DNA of 64,000 bases, from NCBI GenBank assembly GCA_016748015.1, contig JAAOMT010000135.1, positions 206,097 through 270,096 on the forward strand, read 5' to 3'. This document shows positions 1-11,119 of this stretch, piece after piece. This DNA comes from Geosiphon pyriformis (Eukaryota; Glomeromycota; Glomeromycetes; Archaeosporales; Geosiphonaceae). How positions within the stretch are numbered: position 1 is the first letter of the stretch; each line of letters opens with the position of its first letter. A program made the position numbers and the translations under genes. Under the pieces are notes generated by a model. That model worked only from the letters and a program-made list of their open reading frames with translations, did not search any database and was not told where the DNA came from.

Positions 1-1980
1 AGTGTTGATGTAATTATAAAGAGTTGGATGAAAAAGCAGACTGTGTCTGTAATATTGTCTAATCTTTAGGCTTACCAATATATGCTATTAGATTATGTAA
101 AAGATAATGTTTTTTCTAATATAATAAAAAAGATTAGTACAAGGGAATTGCTTTTAGTAATTGGTGGTTTGCTTAATAAAAAGACTGCTGGCTTGTCTGG
201 CATTCCTAATAAACTTTGAAAACATGATGGTGATAAGATGGCAAGATGTTTTTTAGAATTATTGAATGTGTTTTTGTCAATTGGTAATATGTCTGCTTTG
301 TGAAAGAAGATCTGGGTTTTGATGATTTTTAAATTTTATGATTGAAATAGAATTTTTATAAATACTTGACTTATTGCTCTAATCAAAACTGCTAGAAAAG
401 TTTTTTTCAAGATTCTATTTGATCAGATCTTGTTTGTATATAACAAGTTTGGTGTTTTTCATGGTAATAATTTTTTGGTTTTAAAGAGTATATTTACTTA
501 GTCTCTTGTGTTTGCTGTTGGTTAGTGGTTAAAGATGCTTTAAAGAAAAATAGAAAACTTTGGTTGGTCCTGTAAAATATACACAAAACATATAACTTAG
601 TTGATTGGCATTATTTAAAGACTAGCTTATGGTGAATTAAAATATGTGATAGATTTATCAAATTTTTTGGCAGTATATATAAAGATAAAGTCAACAGAGT
701 AATGACTGATTTTGGTTTTTTAGGTAATTATAGAATGCATAATATATTAGATTAAAATAAAGTTTTTTACTTTTTCTTTAGAGAATTTTTTATGATCCAC
801 TCTTATATGAGATTAAAAGATATAAACAGTTGTGTGAGTACTAAATTAATACTAAATTTGTAACAAAGACTAACAAAATTAAAAACAATAGTGGAATGTT
901 TTTTTTTTTGCAGCTAGTGTGTTTGTTAATAACATTATTTAGGTTAGAAACAGTTAAACATCTATACAATATGCTTTGAACATTGCTAGTAAGTTTTTTA
1001 TGATCAATAATATTTTGATTAATAATAAAAAAACAGTGGCTATTCCTATCAATTAAGATGTTAGAGTTGCTTTTTTAAGTAGCAATGATCAGCTAATTTC
1101 AATTGCCAAGAAAAATAAAGTGCATAGATATCTGGAAATTTTTTTGTTAACCAAAAAATTATCCAAGCCTAGTGTGGCCAAGACTTATTTTAATATTTAG
1201 TTTTTTGTTAATATAGTGTTCAAGAAAACTATTATAAATAAGCAGTTCTTTTATTTGGTGTTAGCTGTTTTGCAGTCTATAATTAATTATAGGATCCAAT
1301 TTGGTTTTGTCTTATTAAGTATATATTACAAGTAAGATATCATAATTAGGAAAAACCTTAAGTCTAAAGCCTATTTGCTTTATAATTTCCTTAGTAAGAC
1401 TTTGTATTATCTTTTTTTGTATAGTCTGAAATTATTTAAGCAAATGCAGTCTAAAAAAAAAGTGACTGTCTTGATTTTTTTTGCTAATATTTCAGGCATT
1501 CTTGAACATTTATTTAATTATAGATTCTTGAATTTGCAGATTATGGATTAATTTCTCTAAATTCTTTGCTATTTCTTATCAAGTTGTATATTAGTCTAGT
1601 AAACAATTTTTTGGTTAGAATAGTAAAAATTTTTTTTAGCAATAAGCTGTCTTTGTTAAACAATTTTCTTAATGCTTTTTGTAGTTCTAGTGATTTTTCT
1701 ATGTCAATAATTTTGGAGAACTTTTTGTATCTCAGTTTTGTTCATTTTTTGAAGCACTTTGGAATTGCTTTTAATAATAGGCTTTTTAATAAAAAAGATA
1801 GTATAATAAACTGAAGAACTTTTTGTTAATAAGAAAAATTGAATCTTAAAGGCTCTGTGCCTTATTGGTTTGAGTTTACATCAAAATTTTTGTATAACAA
1901 AGGTTTTTTGTTAAGTGTTTTTATTAAGACTAATCAGTTATTAAACTTAAATATTTTGAAGTTCAAGAAGTTTTCTAATA
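1..1980 (+). pseudogene. LINE reverse transcriptase remnant
   Basis: Around 170-560 the reading KKTAGLSGIPNKL and what follows corresponds to the RT finger/palm segment of the LINE at 48.17-48.5 kb. From 1080 to 1560 it follows the segment after the RT catalytic loop. Frames are broken by many TAA/TAG/TGA codons and by indels, so no product can be expected. The original enzyme would copy LINE RNA into DNA at a nicked target. The 1566-1814 reading is the linker before RNase H (compare VNNFLVRIVKIFF with the younger linker at 49.59 kb). Confidence 0.75.
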
Positions 1981-2017
1981 TTTAGAGTGGTTTGTATAAA
2001 ATTTAATCTGGCTTATT

Positions 2018-3279
2018 TAATGTTTATACAGATAGTTTATTGAAAAATGCTGGCTCTGTTGATATAACTAATAGGACAGCTGTGTATTTTTTTGCTGTAG
2101 ATATGAATATTGGTGTTAAAATACATAGACTTTTGTCTTCTACTATAACTGAATTACAGGCTATTGCTTTGTTCTTGAAGTGTGTTTTATCTTCCTGTGT
2201 GGTAGTTTTGCATTTTAACAGGCAAGCTGCTATTAATACATATGTGTCTGAGATATTGTTTGCTGTGCCAGACTTTCATAATCATTGTTGGCTGAAAAAA
2301 AAGAATATTACTAATCTAATTAAGAATAAGGATTTTACTATAAGTTAGGTAAAGATTAAAGATCATTTGAGAGTTCTTAGTAATGTAAAAGCTAACACTA
2401 TAATGAGTAAAGCTGTTTATTCTTTTTTTTTTGCCTATAGGGGTGCATAAATGTTTTTTGATTGCTAAAAACACTGTTGTATCTGGCAATACTTGTTATT
2501 TTGTTAAGGATTTGTTTCAATCTATTTGTTACACTCATTAAAAAACTGGCTCTAACTATGATATGATTTTGAATGTATTAATTAAAAATATAAATTAAAC
2601 TGCTATTGCAAAAGTATGGCATTCTAATTTGCACATACTCTCTAGATTTACTAAGCAAAAGTTTTTCAATCTGTATATATATTTAATAAAAGTTATGTAT
2701 AAACAGCTACTGATGGCAGTTAGGAAGAGATTGTATGATAAATAATATTCTAATATACTGTATTTGCTGTGTAATAAAGTAGAGTTCTCTAATCATGTTT
2801 TTATTTGTGTTCAGAATGTTGATGTTTAGAAAGAAATTTTAGCTAAGAAGTCTGTATGTTAAAGTGTCTTAGTGGATATTTATAATCTGTTTTTTTCTGC
2901 TGTTCTACAAATACTTTCTAGATGTTTCTTGAATATAAGTCTGTATGTAGTAGTTTGTAAGAAGTTTTTGTTAAATTTTTGATGAAAAAAAAAAGTTATT
3001 ACTATTATTGTTGAGTACATAAGACATTTGATAAAATTACATTAGGCTAAAGTATAGTTGGTAAGATTCAAGTATAGAGTAAATATAGAAAAGACTGGTT
3101 TAGTTAAAGATGATAGTTTAATATCAAGATTGTCTTATAATATAGTGTCTGTGTTTTCAGATAGTGTAATTAGATTACTTGATAGTATCAAAGTTTTTGC
3201 TGTTAGTTTTGGTTATTGTAAACTATGTTTTTTCTTTTCAGAATTAAGTAGTGATATGTGTATTTGTATAAATATATAA
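2018..3279 (+). pseudogene. LINE RNase H and C-terminal zinc region, remnant
   Basis: An RNase H fold is readable from YTDSLLKNAGS (first catalytic Asp) through STITELQAIAL (second acidic residue). The third motif is damaged: SDSQ has become HFNRQ at about 2213-2225. The 3058-3279 reading ends FGYCKLCFFFSELSSDM, like the C-termini of the LINEs at 30.8 kb and 51.2 kb. Several stops lie between. RNase H would have removed the RNA strand during target-primed reverse transcription. It is not functional now. Confidence 0.8.
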
Positions 3280-3415
3280 TATTGTCTTGTCTAATTTGAG
3301 TGGTTAACCATATATAATAAGTGTATAAGTTATATTTAATTTGAATTACTTAGTTTAGTTCTATATATTAAATAATAATTAGACTTTACTCAATAAATAC
3401 ATTAATAAAAAAAAA

Positions 3416-4136
3416 TATAACCAAATTTTAAACAAAATTTATAATATAAAAATCAATTTCAATTATATTTTTAAATATTAAAAATAATTTAAAAATTTAA
3501 TTCTTAAAAAATAAAGTTTTTAACAATAATATTATCTAATAATTAAAAAAATAATTGAATATTTTATTAATTTATTTAATATAATAGTTTGTAAAAATTA
3601 CTATTTTTATAATAAAATTAATAAAATACAAATAAATATAATTTATTAAGATTATAAAATCTTTTTTTTAAACAATTAATAAATATTTACAAAAAGCTAT
3701 TATAAAATAAGTATAAAAGCTAAACAAATTATAACTTAAAAACTCAGTTTTTAGATATCTATTCAGATATTATATTAAAATAATTTTTATTAAGTTAAAG
3801 TTCTTAACCAAAAACTTTTTACAAATTTAAAACATATTAGTTTTTTATTTAACAAAATTTTTTAATTAAATAATTTTTTATAATACAACAAATACTATTT
3901 TATTATTAATCATAAAATTTTTTTTTAATATTAATAAATAAAATAAACAAAAAGTTTATAGTTTTATTTGTAAACATATTAATTTATTCATATTTATTAT
4001 TTTAAAATAACTTTATATTTTGATTTACTTAATTAACAAATATTTATTTTTAATAATAATATTAATATATTAACTTAATATTTGTTTTAAAATTAAATTT
4101 AATCATATATAATATTTTTTTTTATTGGCTTTATGA
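3416..4136. other. AT-rich spacer, nothing recognisable
   Basis: Almost pure A/T with short homopolymers. I see no readable coding segment, LTR edge or structured RNA. It is probably a very old transposon residue between the LINE tail and element A. Confidence 0.5.
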
Positions 4137-5231
4137 TGTTACAGGTAAACTTGGTGGGTATGGGAAATGGTAACATTTGGTGCTCTCAATTATTGATGAT
4201 GCATCTTCCACATAATTCTGTTGGCTTAGTCTTGATTATCAGTTTCTGAAGGTCTATTCCTGGATGTGAATTTTACCCATTGAGTTCTTTGGTTATAAGG
4301 CACAGAGTTTGTCTTTTGTTGATTGCAACATTTTTTCATAAATGTGAGCTTTCTTCTCCGAACTAACAAGCACAGTCATTAGAGTCTGGTGTTGTTTTTT
4401 TGCCCTTCTGGTAAGCTAACAAGATAATGTTAATATTCAAAACTTAGGAGAAGCTTCCCTTTTTTACCAGGCTATCACGAAGTCTATTCCAGACAGTCAA
4501 TTTTACTATGTTGTCACTCCACAAAAAATAAGACAGAAAAAGAAAGAAAAAGAAAAGAAAAGAAAAGAAAAGAGAGAAAAGATAAATTAGTATTGTCAAT
4601 CACCATGATCAAGAGTGATTGGTCCAAATCATTAATAGGTTTGAGGTGGTTATGCTAAGAGCATCTGTTCTAGAATGAAAGTACAAGACAAGGGTTAATT
4701 CACATAAATTTCACAAAGTTCGAGAACATAAATTCGTGATTCTAATTTCTTTTAATAATTGGTTTATTTCAGGAGATGAAATAGGGAAGATAATAAAGGA
4801 TGAAGGGATATGGATATTTTAATTTCTGGTCTAGAAGTTTGTATCTATTTTTTCTTTTCTCTCTGTTTTTTTTCACTTCTACAACTACTTGCTTTTATAC
4901 ATTCTTTTGGTTTTACAGGATTGCTTTCAATTGTTTTGCTATCACTAGCTATTGCATTGTTGTTTCTGTTATTGCTTCATTTTTCTATGTTATCGCTAGT
5001 TATCCTATATTATAACATGTTATCTGACATTATTACATGTTATTCTGTGTTATCCTGCATTATAACACGTTATCCTATGTTATTACATGCTATTTTGTGT
5101 TATACTGCATTATAACATGTTATCCAATGTTATAATGTATTATTCAACATTATTGTGTGTTATTCTGTGTTATGTCACATTTTGGTCACATTTCTTCATA
5201 ACTTTGGATTGGTTTTTCTACTCGGATAACA
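4137..5231 (-). repeat. 3' LTR of element A
   Basis: Direct repeat of 13291-14336, clearest over the first 370 bases (shared GGTAAACTTGGTG start). It holds a purine-rich A/G run at about 4511-4575. It also holds an imperfect array of 12-20 bp units built on ATAACA/TGTTAT half-sites at about 4975-5180, near the LTR's 5' end in element orientation. This copy is about 50 bp longer than its partner, mostly through more array units. Confidence 0.9.
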
Positions 5232-5247
5232 TTATCCCTCTTTTTTT
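5232..5247 (-). other. Polypurine tract of element A
   Basis: On the minus strand this is a run of A and G, with one T near the LTR, directly against the 3' LTR. That is where plus-strand DNA synthesis is primed in LTR elements. It overlaps the TAA stop of the third ORF. Confidence 0.8.
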
Positions 5248-6040
5248 AAAATTGAGCTCCTGTGAAATTATATGTATCTGTTATCATGGCTTCGTTCATG
5301 TAATGTTCGATTGTTGTCTCTAGTATTGCCTTTTGTAGGTCTTTGAACTGTTGATTGGTTATTTGTCCTATGCTGTTAACCATTATGGTTTTCATAGATC
5401 CATTCAGTAGTATGTTTGGGCAATGTTGGAAGATGGCATATAATTGGTGTGCTGCTTTGTAATGTAGAGTCAGATTGTTTTTCCTTATGAATTTTTCTAC
5501 TTGTTGTATTGCTTCTTTGTTGAACGTTTTCTGGTTGAGGTCTTCATATGGTGTTTTCAAGTCAAGCTGTTCTCCAATTTTGTAGAACCAATAAGCTGGA
5601 GAAAGTCTTTCTTTCCATTCCTGAGCATTGTCAGGTGTCCACTCCCCTGTTTTGGGGAGTTCGGTCCCACAAGCTAAAGCTTCTTTTATTTCTTCAAGCT
5701 CGGGGACCAAGTATCTTCTTTTGTAATCTTTTTCTTGTTCTTTGCCTTCTTCTTTTCCCTCCCCTGCCCGAAGACAATTTTTCCTTCCACATTGCCTTTC
5801 GGGTGGTGGGTAGGGGAGAGAACATTTAGTTCTAATTGAACTCTCATCCTTCCCTCTCCTGCTCTTATCTTTGTACCATATTTCTTTTTTATCAATTGTT
5901 ATTTCTATTTGAGATGTCGATTTTTGAATTGTTTTAAATAATTGTTTAGATAATTTTAAAATTTGATCTGAAAGATCTATGTTGAAATTTCTATTGTTTC
6001 TTGTTGCTTTTTGGATGCTATATATATTTGAATTTCCCAA
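5246..6040 (-). pseudogene. Third ORF of element A (env position), unknown function
   Basis: Open for 264 codons, but I see no good early ATG in frame: the ORF begins at a TTG and the same frame stays open upstream into the end of pol. It contains IEITIDKKEIWYKDK near residue 45 and IGQITNQQFKDLQ near residue 225, both shared with the third ORF of B (20245-20874) and more weakly of C and D. The middle is charged and rich in Glu/Lys. I see no signal peptide or membrane helix, which argues against an envelope protein. It lies in a different frame from the end of integrase. Expression could need a frameshift or an ATG since lost. Confidence 0.6.
5249..5266 (-). promoter_or_regulatory. Conserved 18-nt motif before the polypurine tract (A)
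   Basis: The minus strand reads TTCACAGGAGCTCAATTT. The same pattern, TTCnnnRGAGCTCARTnT, stands at the same place in elements B, C and D. Here it is read as codons ending Gly-Ala-Gln-Phe-stop, a different frame from C and D, so the conservation appears to be at nucleotide level. Role unknown; plus-strand priming is a guess. Confidence 0.6.
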
Positions 6041-6060
6041 TTTAATTTGCTGCCCGTTGT

Positions 6061-7330
6061 CTACGTTTTGATAATGATGATTGGTTCCAGATTTCGTGGT
6101 ATATCTTTTGGTCTGATTAATGAAATTTGTGTTCCTAGTTGAGGTACTGATGATGATGATTCCTGTTTTACATGATAAATTTTTAACCGATTTCCATGTG
6201 CTACTTTCTTTAAAATCCTGTCTTCCAATTGTAATTTGTAAGCTCTATTTCCTAACACTTCGTGTATATAGAATGGACTGTCCCACTTTGGGTCAAACTT
6301 TCCACTTCACTGTTTTTCAGTTTTTGTATGATGTAATAGTACTTGGTCTCCAATCTTGAATTCCATTGGTTGTTCTGATAGGTGTTTATCATGTCTTTCT
6401 TTTTGTCATTCTTGAGCATGACTAATATTGCCAGCTGCTGTTCTTCGATTGTTTTTCAATGTTTCCATTAGCTGGTATGTTCTTTGGTGTAAGGTAGCCT
6501 CAAAATTCTTTTCATTGATTGTTTTTGTTGGGTATAATAGTATCACTCGTTCAATCAGTAACATAGCTTTTCTTCCATAGACTAGTTTAAACGGTGTGAA
6601 CTGAGTCATATTTTGTTTCAATGTTTGGTATGCAAAGAGTACAGAAGGTATAAATAAGTCCCATTCTTGTCTGTTTTTATGACTTATTTTTGCTAGTGCT
6701 TTGCACAGTGTTCTGTTAAATTGTTCTACCAGTCCGTTCATTTGTGGATGGTATGGTAATGATAAGAGTCTCTTTATTCCAAACTATTGGCTTAGTTCTG
6801 TCAGCATATTATTAATGAAGTGTGTTCCCTGATCAGATAATAATTCTTTCGGACATCCATGTCGGCAAATTAGGTCTTGATGCACAAATTCGGCAACTGT
6901 TTTGGCATCGGCCACTTGGATTGCTCTGGCTTCTGGCCATTTTGTAAGATAGTTTATGGCTACAGCAATATAGCAATTTCTTTGAAATGTAATTAAAAAA
7001 AGTCCAACCAAATCAATTCTGATTCTATCAAATGGATTTCTAACTAGAATGGGTCAAAGTGGTTCTGTTGATCTTGCTCTTCCTTTTTGCTGGCATGTGT
7101 CACAATTGAGCACGTATTCGAAAATGTCTTTGTGCATCATTGGCCAATAGTATAAGTTTAGTGTTCTTTCGAGGGTAGTGTTTTTGTTAAAGTGTCCTGT
7201 AGTCGGATCTGAGTGCATGCTATATAGTATAGTTTTTTTTTCACTGTTCGTGATTAGTTGTTGTGGGTTGGGGTGGTTTCAGCGTTCTCATTAATATAGT
7301 TGGTTGTCTTGAATAAAATAATTTCGGGCT
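6061..7330 (-). pseudogene. Integrase of element A, broken
   Basis: In element order: an HHCC zinc region around 7085-7230 (GHFNKNTTLERTLNLYYWP, then CDTCQ); the first catalytic Asp in RIDLVGLF near 7010; the second in LLSDQGTHF near 6830; the Glu in NGLVEQFNRTL near 6720. The C-terminal part at 6270-6310 reads KFDPKWDSPFYI, the GPY/F-type segment with GPF changed to SPF. Integrase would insert the cDNA into chromosomes. Stops and frameshifts break it; the 6406-7011 parts lie in a different frame from RT. Confidence 0.8.
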
Positions 7331-8760
7331 TGTTTTCATATGGTACTCTGTTCCTGTTGAGATAATATCTCCTTGAAACATAGTGTCGATAGATACTGAT
7401 ATAGTCATTGATAAGTAAGTGTGTTCATGGGTCTGGGATTAGGTTTGTGGCATCCTTGACAAACTGTTGGCATTGGTGTTCTTGGATCCTTCCTTGTAAT
7501 GAACTTTGAGTGGAAATTGTTGTAGATAAGTACTCTATCTTGCATATTTTCCTTCTAGTTATGGATTGTTGAGTAACCAAATAAGTCTTTTGTGGTCGGT
7601 ATATAAGTCAAATGGTTGACTGAGGTAATGTTTCCAAGTCTGTATGGCCCAATAAATGGCAAGACATTCTAGATCTGTTGTGCTGTAATTCTTTTCTGCT
7701 GGGCTAGTGCTGCAACTAGTATAGGCAACTGGGTGTTCTCTATTGTCCGGTCCTATCTGTGATAAAACTGCTCCTAGAGCATTTTTCGAGGTGTCCATAG
7801 TGACAATAAACCATTTAGTGAAATTTGGGTAAATCAGGATTGGGGATGTGATCAATTGCTGCTTGAAATAGTCGAATGCTCTCTGTTGATCTTCCTTCCA
7901 CAAGTACGGTACGTATTTGGACAACAATTAATGGAGTGGTTTTGCGATGTTCGAGAAATCTTTGACAAATTAATGATAATATCCTGCTAATCCTAGAAAT
8001 TCTCGTAATTCTCTGAGGTTGATTGGGGCTGGAAAATCCTTGATTTTTTGTACTTTATCTGGATTGGGTTTAACTCTGTTCTTGCCGATTACATGTCCTA
8101 GGAATTTTAACTCAGTTTTTCCAAAGAAGCACTTCTCGGGATTGAGTTTCAATCCGGCACTACGAAGGCATTCAAAGACTTGTTGCAGGTGGAGCAGATG
8201 GTCTTTAAATGTTTCAGAGAACACGTTTGTGTCGTTTAGATAGACTACTACTGATTTCCAAAGAATTCCTTTGTATACTACATTCATCAGGCATTAAAAC
8301 ATGGCAGGAGCATTACAAAGTCCAAAAGGCATTATGTTAAACTCAAATTTTCTGTCTCGAGTGGTAAACGCTGTTTTTCCTTTGTCTTTGGGGTCCATTT
8401 CAACTTGCCAGTAACTACTTGCTAAATCTAATAATGAGAACCATTTCTTTTTTCCTAAATTGTCCAGAATTTCCTGGATGAGGGGAGTGGGATAACTATC
8501 TCCTTGCATGACACTATTTAGTTTTCAATAATTTACACAGAATTGCACTTTTCCGTTTTTCTTGGTGACCAAGACTACTGGCAAGGACCAAAGACTTAAC
8601 GATTCTTTGATTAGGCCGTTATTAAGCATCCGTTGCACTTCTTGCTTAATTAGATTATCACCAGATGGAAGTACGCGGTAAGCTCATTGCTTAATTGGTT
8701 GAGCATCTCCTGTATCAATCTGATGCTTCACAATGTCGGTGCATCCAAACTCATTTTTGC
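7331..8760 (-). pseudogene. Reverse transcriptase and RNase H of element A, catalytic Asp lost
   Basis: RT is readable from about 8720 (RMLNNGLIKESLSLW) through LLDLASSYWQVEMDP and FGLCNAPAMF to the active-site loop. That loop reads VVYLNDTNVFS at about 8225-8250; elements B and C have YLDD there. The Asn (codon at 8234-8236) replaces the first catalytic Asp, a G-to-A type change. RNase H follows at about 7450-7930 with VTMDTSKNALGAVL, EKNYSTTDLECLAI and LYTDHKRL. In-frame stops occur at several former Arg, Gln or Trp codons. Inactive as sequenced. Confidence 0.85.
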
Positions 8761-9760
8761 TGGCAAAGACATTGGCATACTGATTCAGAAGGACTTTGAG
8801 TTGCATTTGTTACAGGGTACTTAAATTTCCTAAATTCAATTTATTGATCTCTTCTGGTGTGAACAAGTAACTTTCTTTTGGCAAATTCCATACTTGTGAG
8901 GTAATGTCACAGAATAAAAATAATTGTGCGAAATCTGGAATTGACTGGGGTTTTTTAGAATTCTGACTATCTGCGGATATGGAACTGATGAGGGTTCCTT
9001 TAGAGATTTCAATGACATCTTCTGTTGGGTTGTGGATGGGGATTTTGAAGTGTTTATGGGCTTTGGCTGGTAGGTATAGATTAGCAACATTGGCTAGGGA
9101 ACAGATTTCAGGACTGGCTTCGAATAATAGGGCTTGATCTTGGATCTTTTAATTCACCTTGAGGATGTATTGTCGGTATGGGAGAATGGAGATGACAGTG
9201 TTGGTGTGAATAAATTCTATCTGGTCACTGTTTTCCTCCATGAAATTAACTGGTACATTTCCTTTTCCACTTGATCCAAATCCATTGATTCCTCGGGCAG
9301 TAAGGCCTAACTTTTTTCAGATTGTTACCAGGGTTAATTGGGGTATTTTGACTAGGGGTAGGAAGATAGCTTGGGCAATCTTTTCTTGTGATTCTATTTT
9401 GTAGGGTCTGTCTGAATTGTTTTGTAGCATTACGATGATGTTTCCCGTGTAACCGGCATCGATGATTCCTCTTTTTATGTCGATTTTTTTCTTGGCTAGA
9501 CTAAATCGAAAGGCAACTTGTACCATTGTACTAATAGGAATTTCTAACGCTATCTTAAGATCTATTTTTACGAGGGAATGTGGGACTATAATGATGGGTG
9601 ATTGTTCAGGGTATCATAGATCAAAACTGGCATCAATGTTATGCGCTCTTTTGGGGCAGATTCCTTCCTCGTTGTCACTGTACTATTTTAGCTCTAGTTC
9701 TTTGGAGAGGTCGGGATACGTGAGATACTGTTCTGTTTCAGTATCCTCAGTTGGATTTTG
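8761..9760 (-). pseudogene. dUTPase domain and linker of element A
   Basis: The domain runs from about 9640 down to 9240. Motif 2 reads ASRSSLAKKG in sister elements and AFRFSLAKKKI here. Motif 3 is intact as GIIDAGYTGNI with its catalytic Tyr. Motif 4 is EKIAQAIFLPL and motif 5 RGINGFGSSGK. A dUTPase hydrolyses dUTP and keeps uracil out of new cDNA. It is fused in the gag-pol frame between protease and RT. The segment at 8761-9230 is the linker into RT, with NEFGCTDIVKHQI just before RT. Stops are few here, and one falls within the first motif region. Confidence 0.75.
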
Positions 9761-10500
9761 AAACGACATGTCTTTGGTAATCAATACCTCTTCTTTGGGT
9801 TCAGGTAGTTCAGTGATTGGAAACAGTATTCTTAGAGGTGGATTAAACATAAGATCACATTCATCGCAGTACTGGAAGTGACAGGGGATCAAACAGTGAT
9901 TGCATAGTTTGGTATTCAAATTGGCCAATCTTTGCTTCTGCTTCTCACGAGTTGGGGCCAATTCCTAATATTGGTTCTAAAATGTGTCTGGATCATCTGT
10001 GAAGAAATCATCCTTGGGGTAGTCGGGTCCAGTATATTCGGGCATCCAATGGTTGTTCTTAATTTCTCGTATTTCTTCGGTCATGGTGCTTTCAGCCTTG
10101 GCGCTTGCCATTCTTCAGATTTTGTGGTCATTATGTGGATAACCATCTAGCCTGTTGAGTGTTCGTTTCTAAGCGTCCTCGATGGAGGTTCTCTTTCATA
10201 CCCAATTATTGATTAATATGGTGTATTGACAAGCCTTATCGCATGTTTCTCCTCTGCCAGGCACATCATTCCAGAGTCCTTTATCTGGCAGGATTTTGCC
10301 ACATGCGAGGCACGGCGTGTGGTCTCACTTGCCTTGTTGTTTTGGTCATCCAAATCTTTCCAGTAAACAAGACCTGCAATAGTATTTGGTGATGGTGGGC
10401 CATTCTTTGTTGTCTCCAATACATGCGCCCATAGTAGATAGTTTTTTCTCACAATCAACACATATTAGTCTTGGAGGTTGGTAAAATAAGTTTTTTTGGT
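9761..10500 (-). pseudogene. Cys-rich multi-zinc module of element A, unknown role
   Basis: Two clusters. The first (about 10346-10470) reads RLICVDCEKKLSTMGACIG then YYCRSCLLERFG. The second (about 9840-9910) reads LCNHCLIPCHFQYCDECD. Paired CxxC motifs suggest zinc ribbons. The same module sits between protease and dUTPase in B and C. I know of no standard retrotransposon domain at this position. It is in frame with gag-pol apart from stops. Confidence 0.6.
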
Positions 10501-11119
10501 CCGAGGTTACGTATCCTAGTGATGATAATTGGAGTTCTTTTTTGGCTCTGCCTTTTCCTTTTTCTTCCCAGGTTGGTGGTGGGAGTAGTTTAGTTCGATA
10601 ATTATCTGCCCATGAAACCTGATAGGTCTTGATGGTTGGTGGCATTGATGTGTCTTCGAATTCAATAAGAGATTCCTCAGTATGTTGGTTTTTAAAGTGT
10701 CCACACATAGCTGGGACTCGGGCATGCTGTCCGTTGAACGTGAGTTGAAGTTCTTGGGTGTTCCAGTCGAGAATAGCATTGACTTTTGACAACCAGTCAT
10801 TTCCTACTAGAGCTTGATATTGAGTAGCTTCCATGATGAGTACTTTGGTAGAGATTTGGATTCCATTAATCTTGAAGAGGAAGTTGTCAATTTCTTCTAT
10901 CGGGGTTTTTGTGTTCCCATTCGCTGTAATGATCTGGGCGGTAGCAGCATAGTCTACTCAGTGACTTAGTTGGTCCATGAGCTGCTTCGTGATTATGCTA
11001 CTGGCTGATTCACTATCCAGGATTAATTTAATGTCTATTTCTCCGACTCTGGTATTGGTGTATAGGGTCATTATTGGTTTATCCTGATTGATGGCTGCTC
11101 TACTAAAAAGGCTATGTGT
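10501..11119 (-). pseudogene. Aspartic protease of element A, DSG changed to DSE
   Basis: Retropepsin-like region: IDIKLILDSESASSIITKQ at about 10985-11030, then EATQYQALVGNDWLSK at about 10790-10830. The catalytic triad is Asp-Ser-Gly in B, C and D; here the Gly codon reads GAA (11009-11011). The protease would cut the gag-pol polyprotein. Loss of the conserved Gly, together with nearby stops, suggests an inactive enzyme. Confidence 0.8.

Larger units (their letters stand above)
1..3415 (+). mobile_element. Eroded LINE copy (non-LTR retrotransposon), cut by window edge
   Basis: The conceptual translation follows, block by block, the better preserved LINE at 44.9-51.4 kb: reverse transcriptase, linker, RNase H, zinc/C-terminal region and 3' UTR. 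The 3' tail after 3279 matches the other LINE tails here and ends in an A-rich run near 3400-3415. Nearly every C or G of the younger copies has become T or A, and I see essentially no CG dinucleotide in the whole stretch. It is an old, dead copy. The 5' part lies outside the window. Confidence 0.85.

Noticed and set aside
4975-5180. CRISPR-like regular repeats
   Set aside because: Units are short, imperfect and without unique spacers, and they lie inside an LTR of a eukaryotic element.
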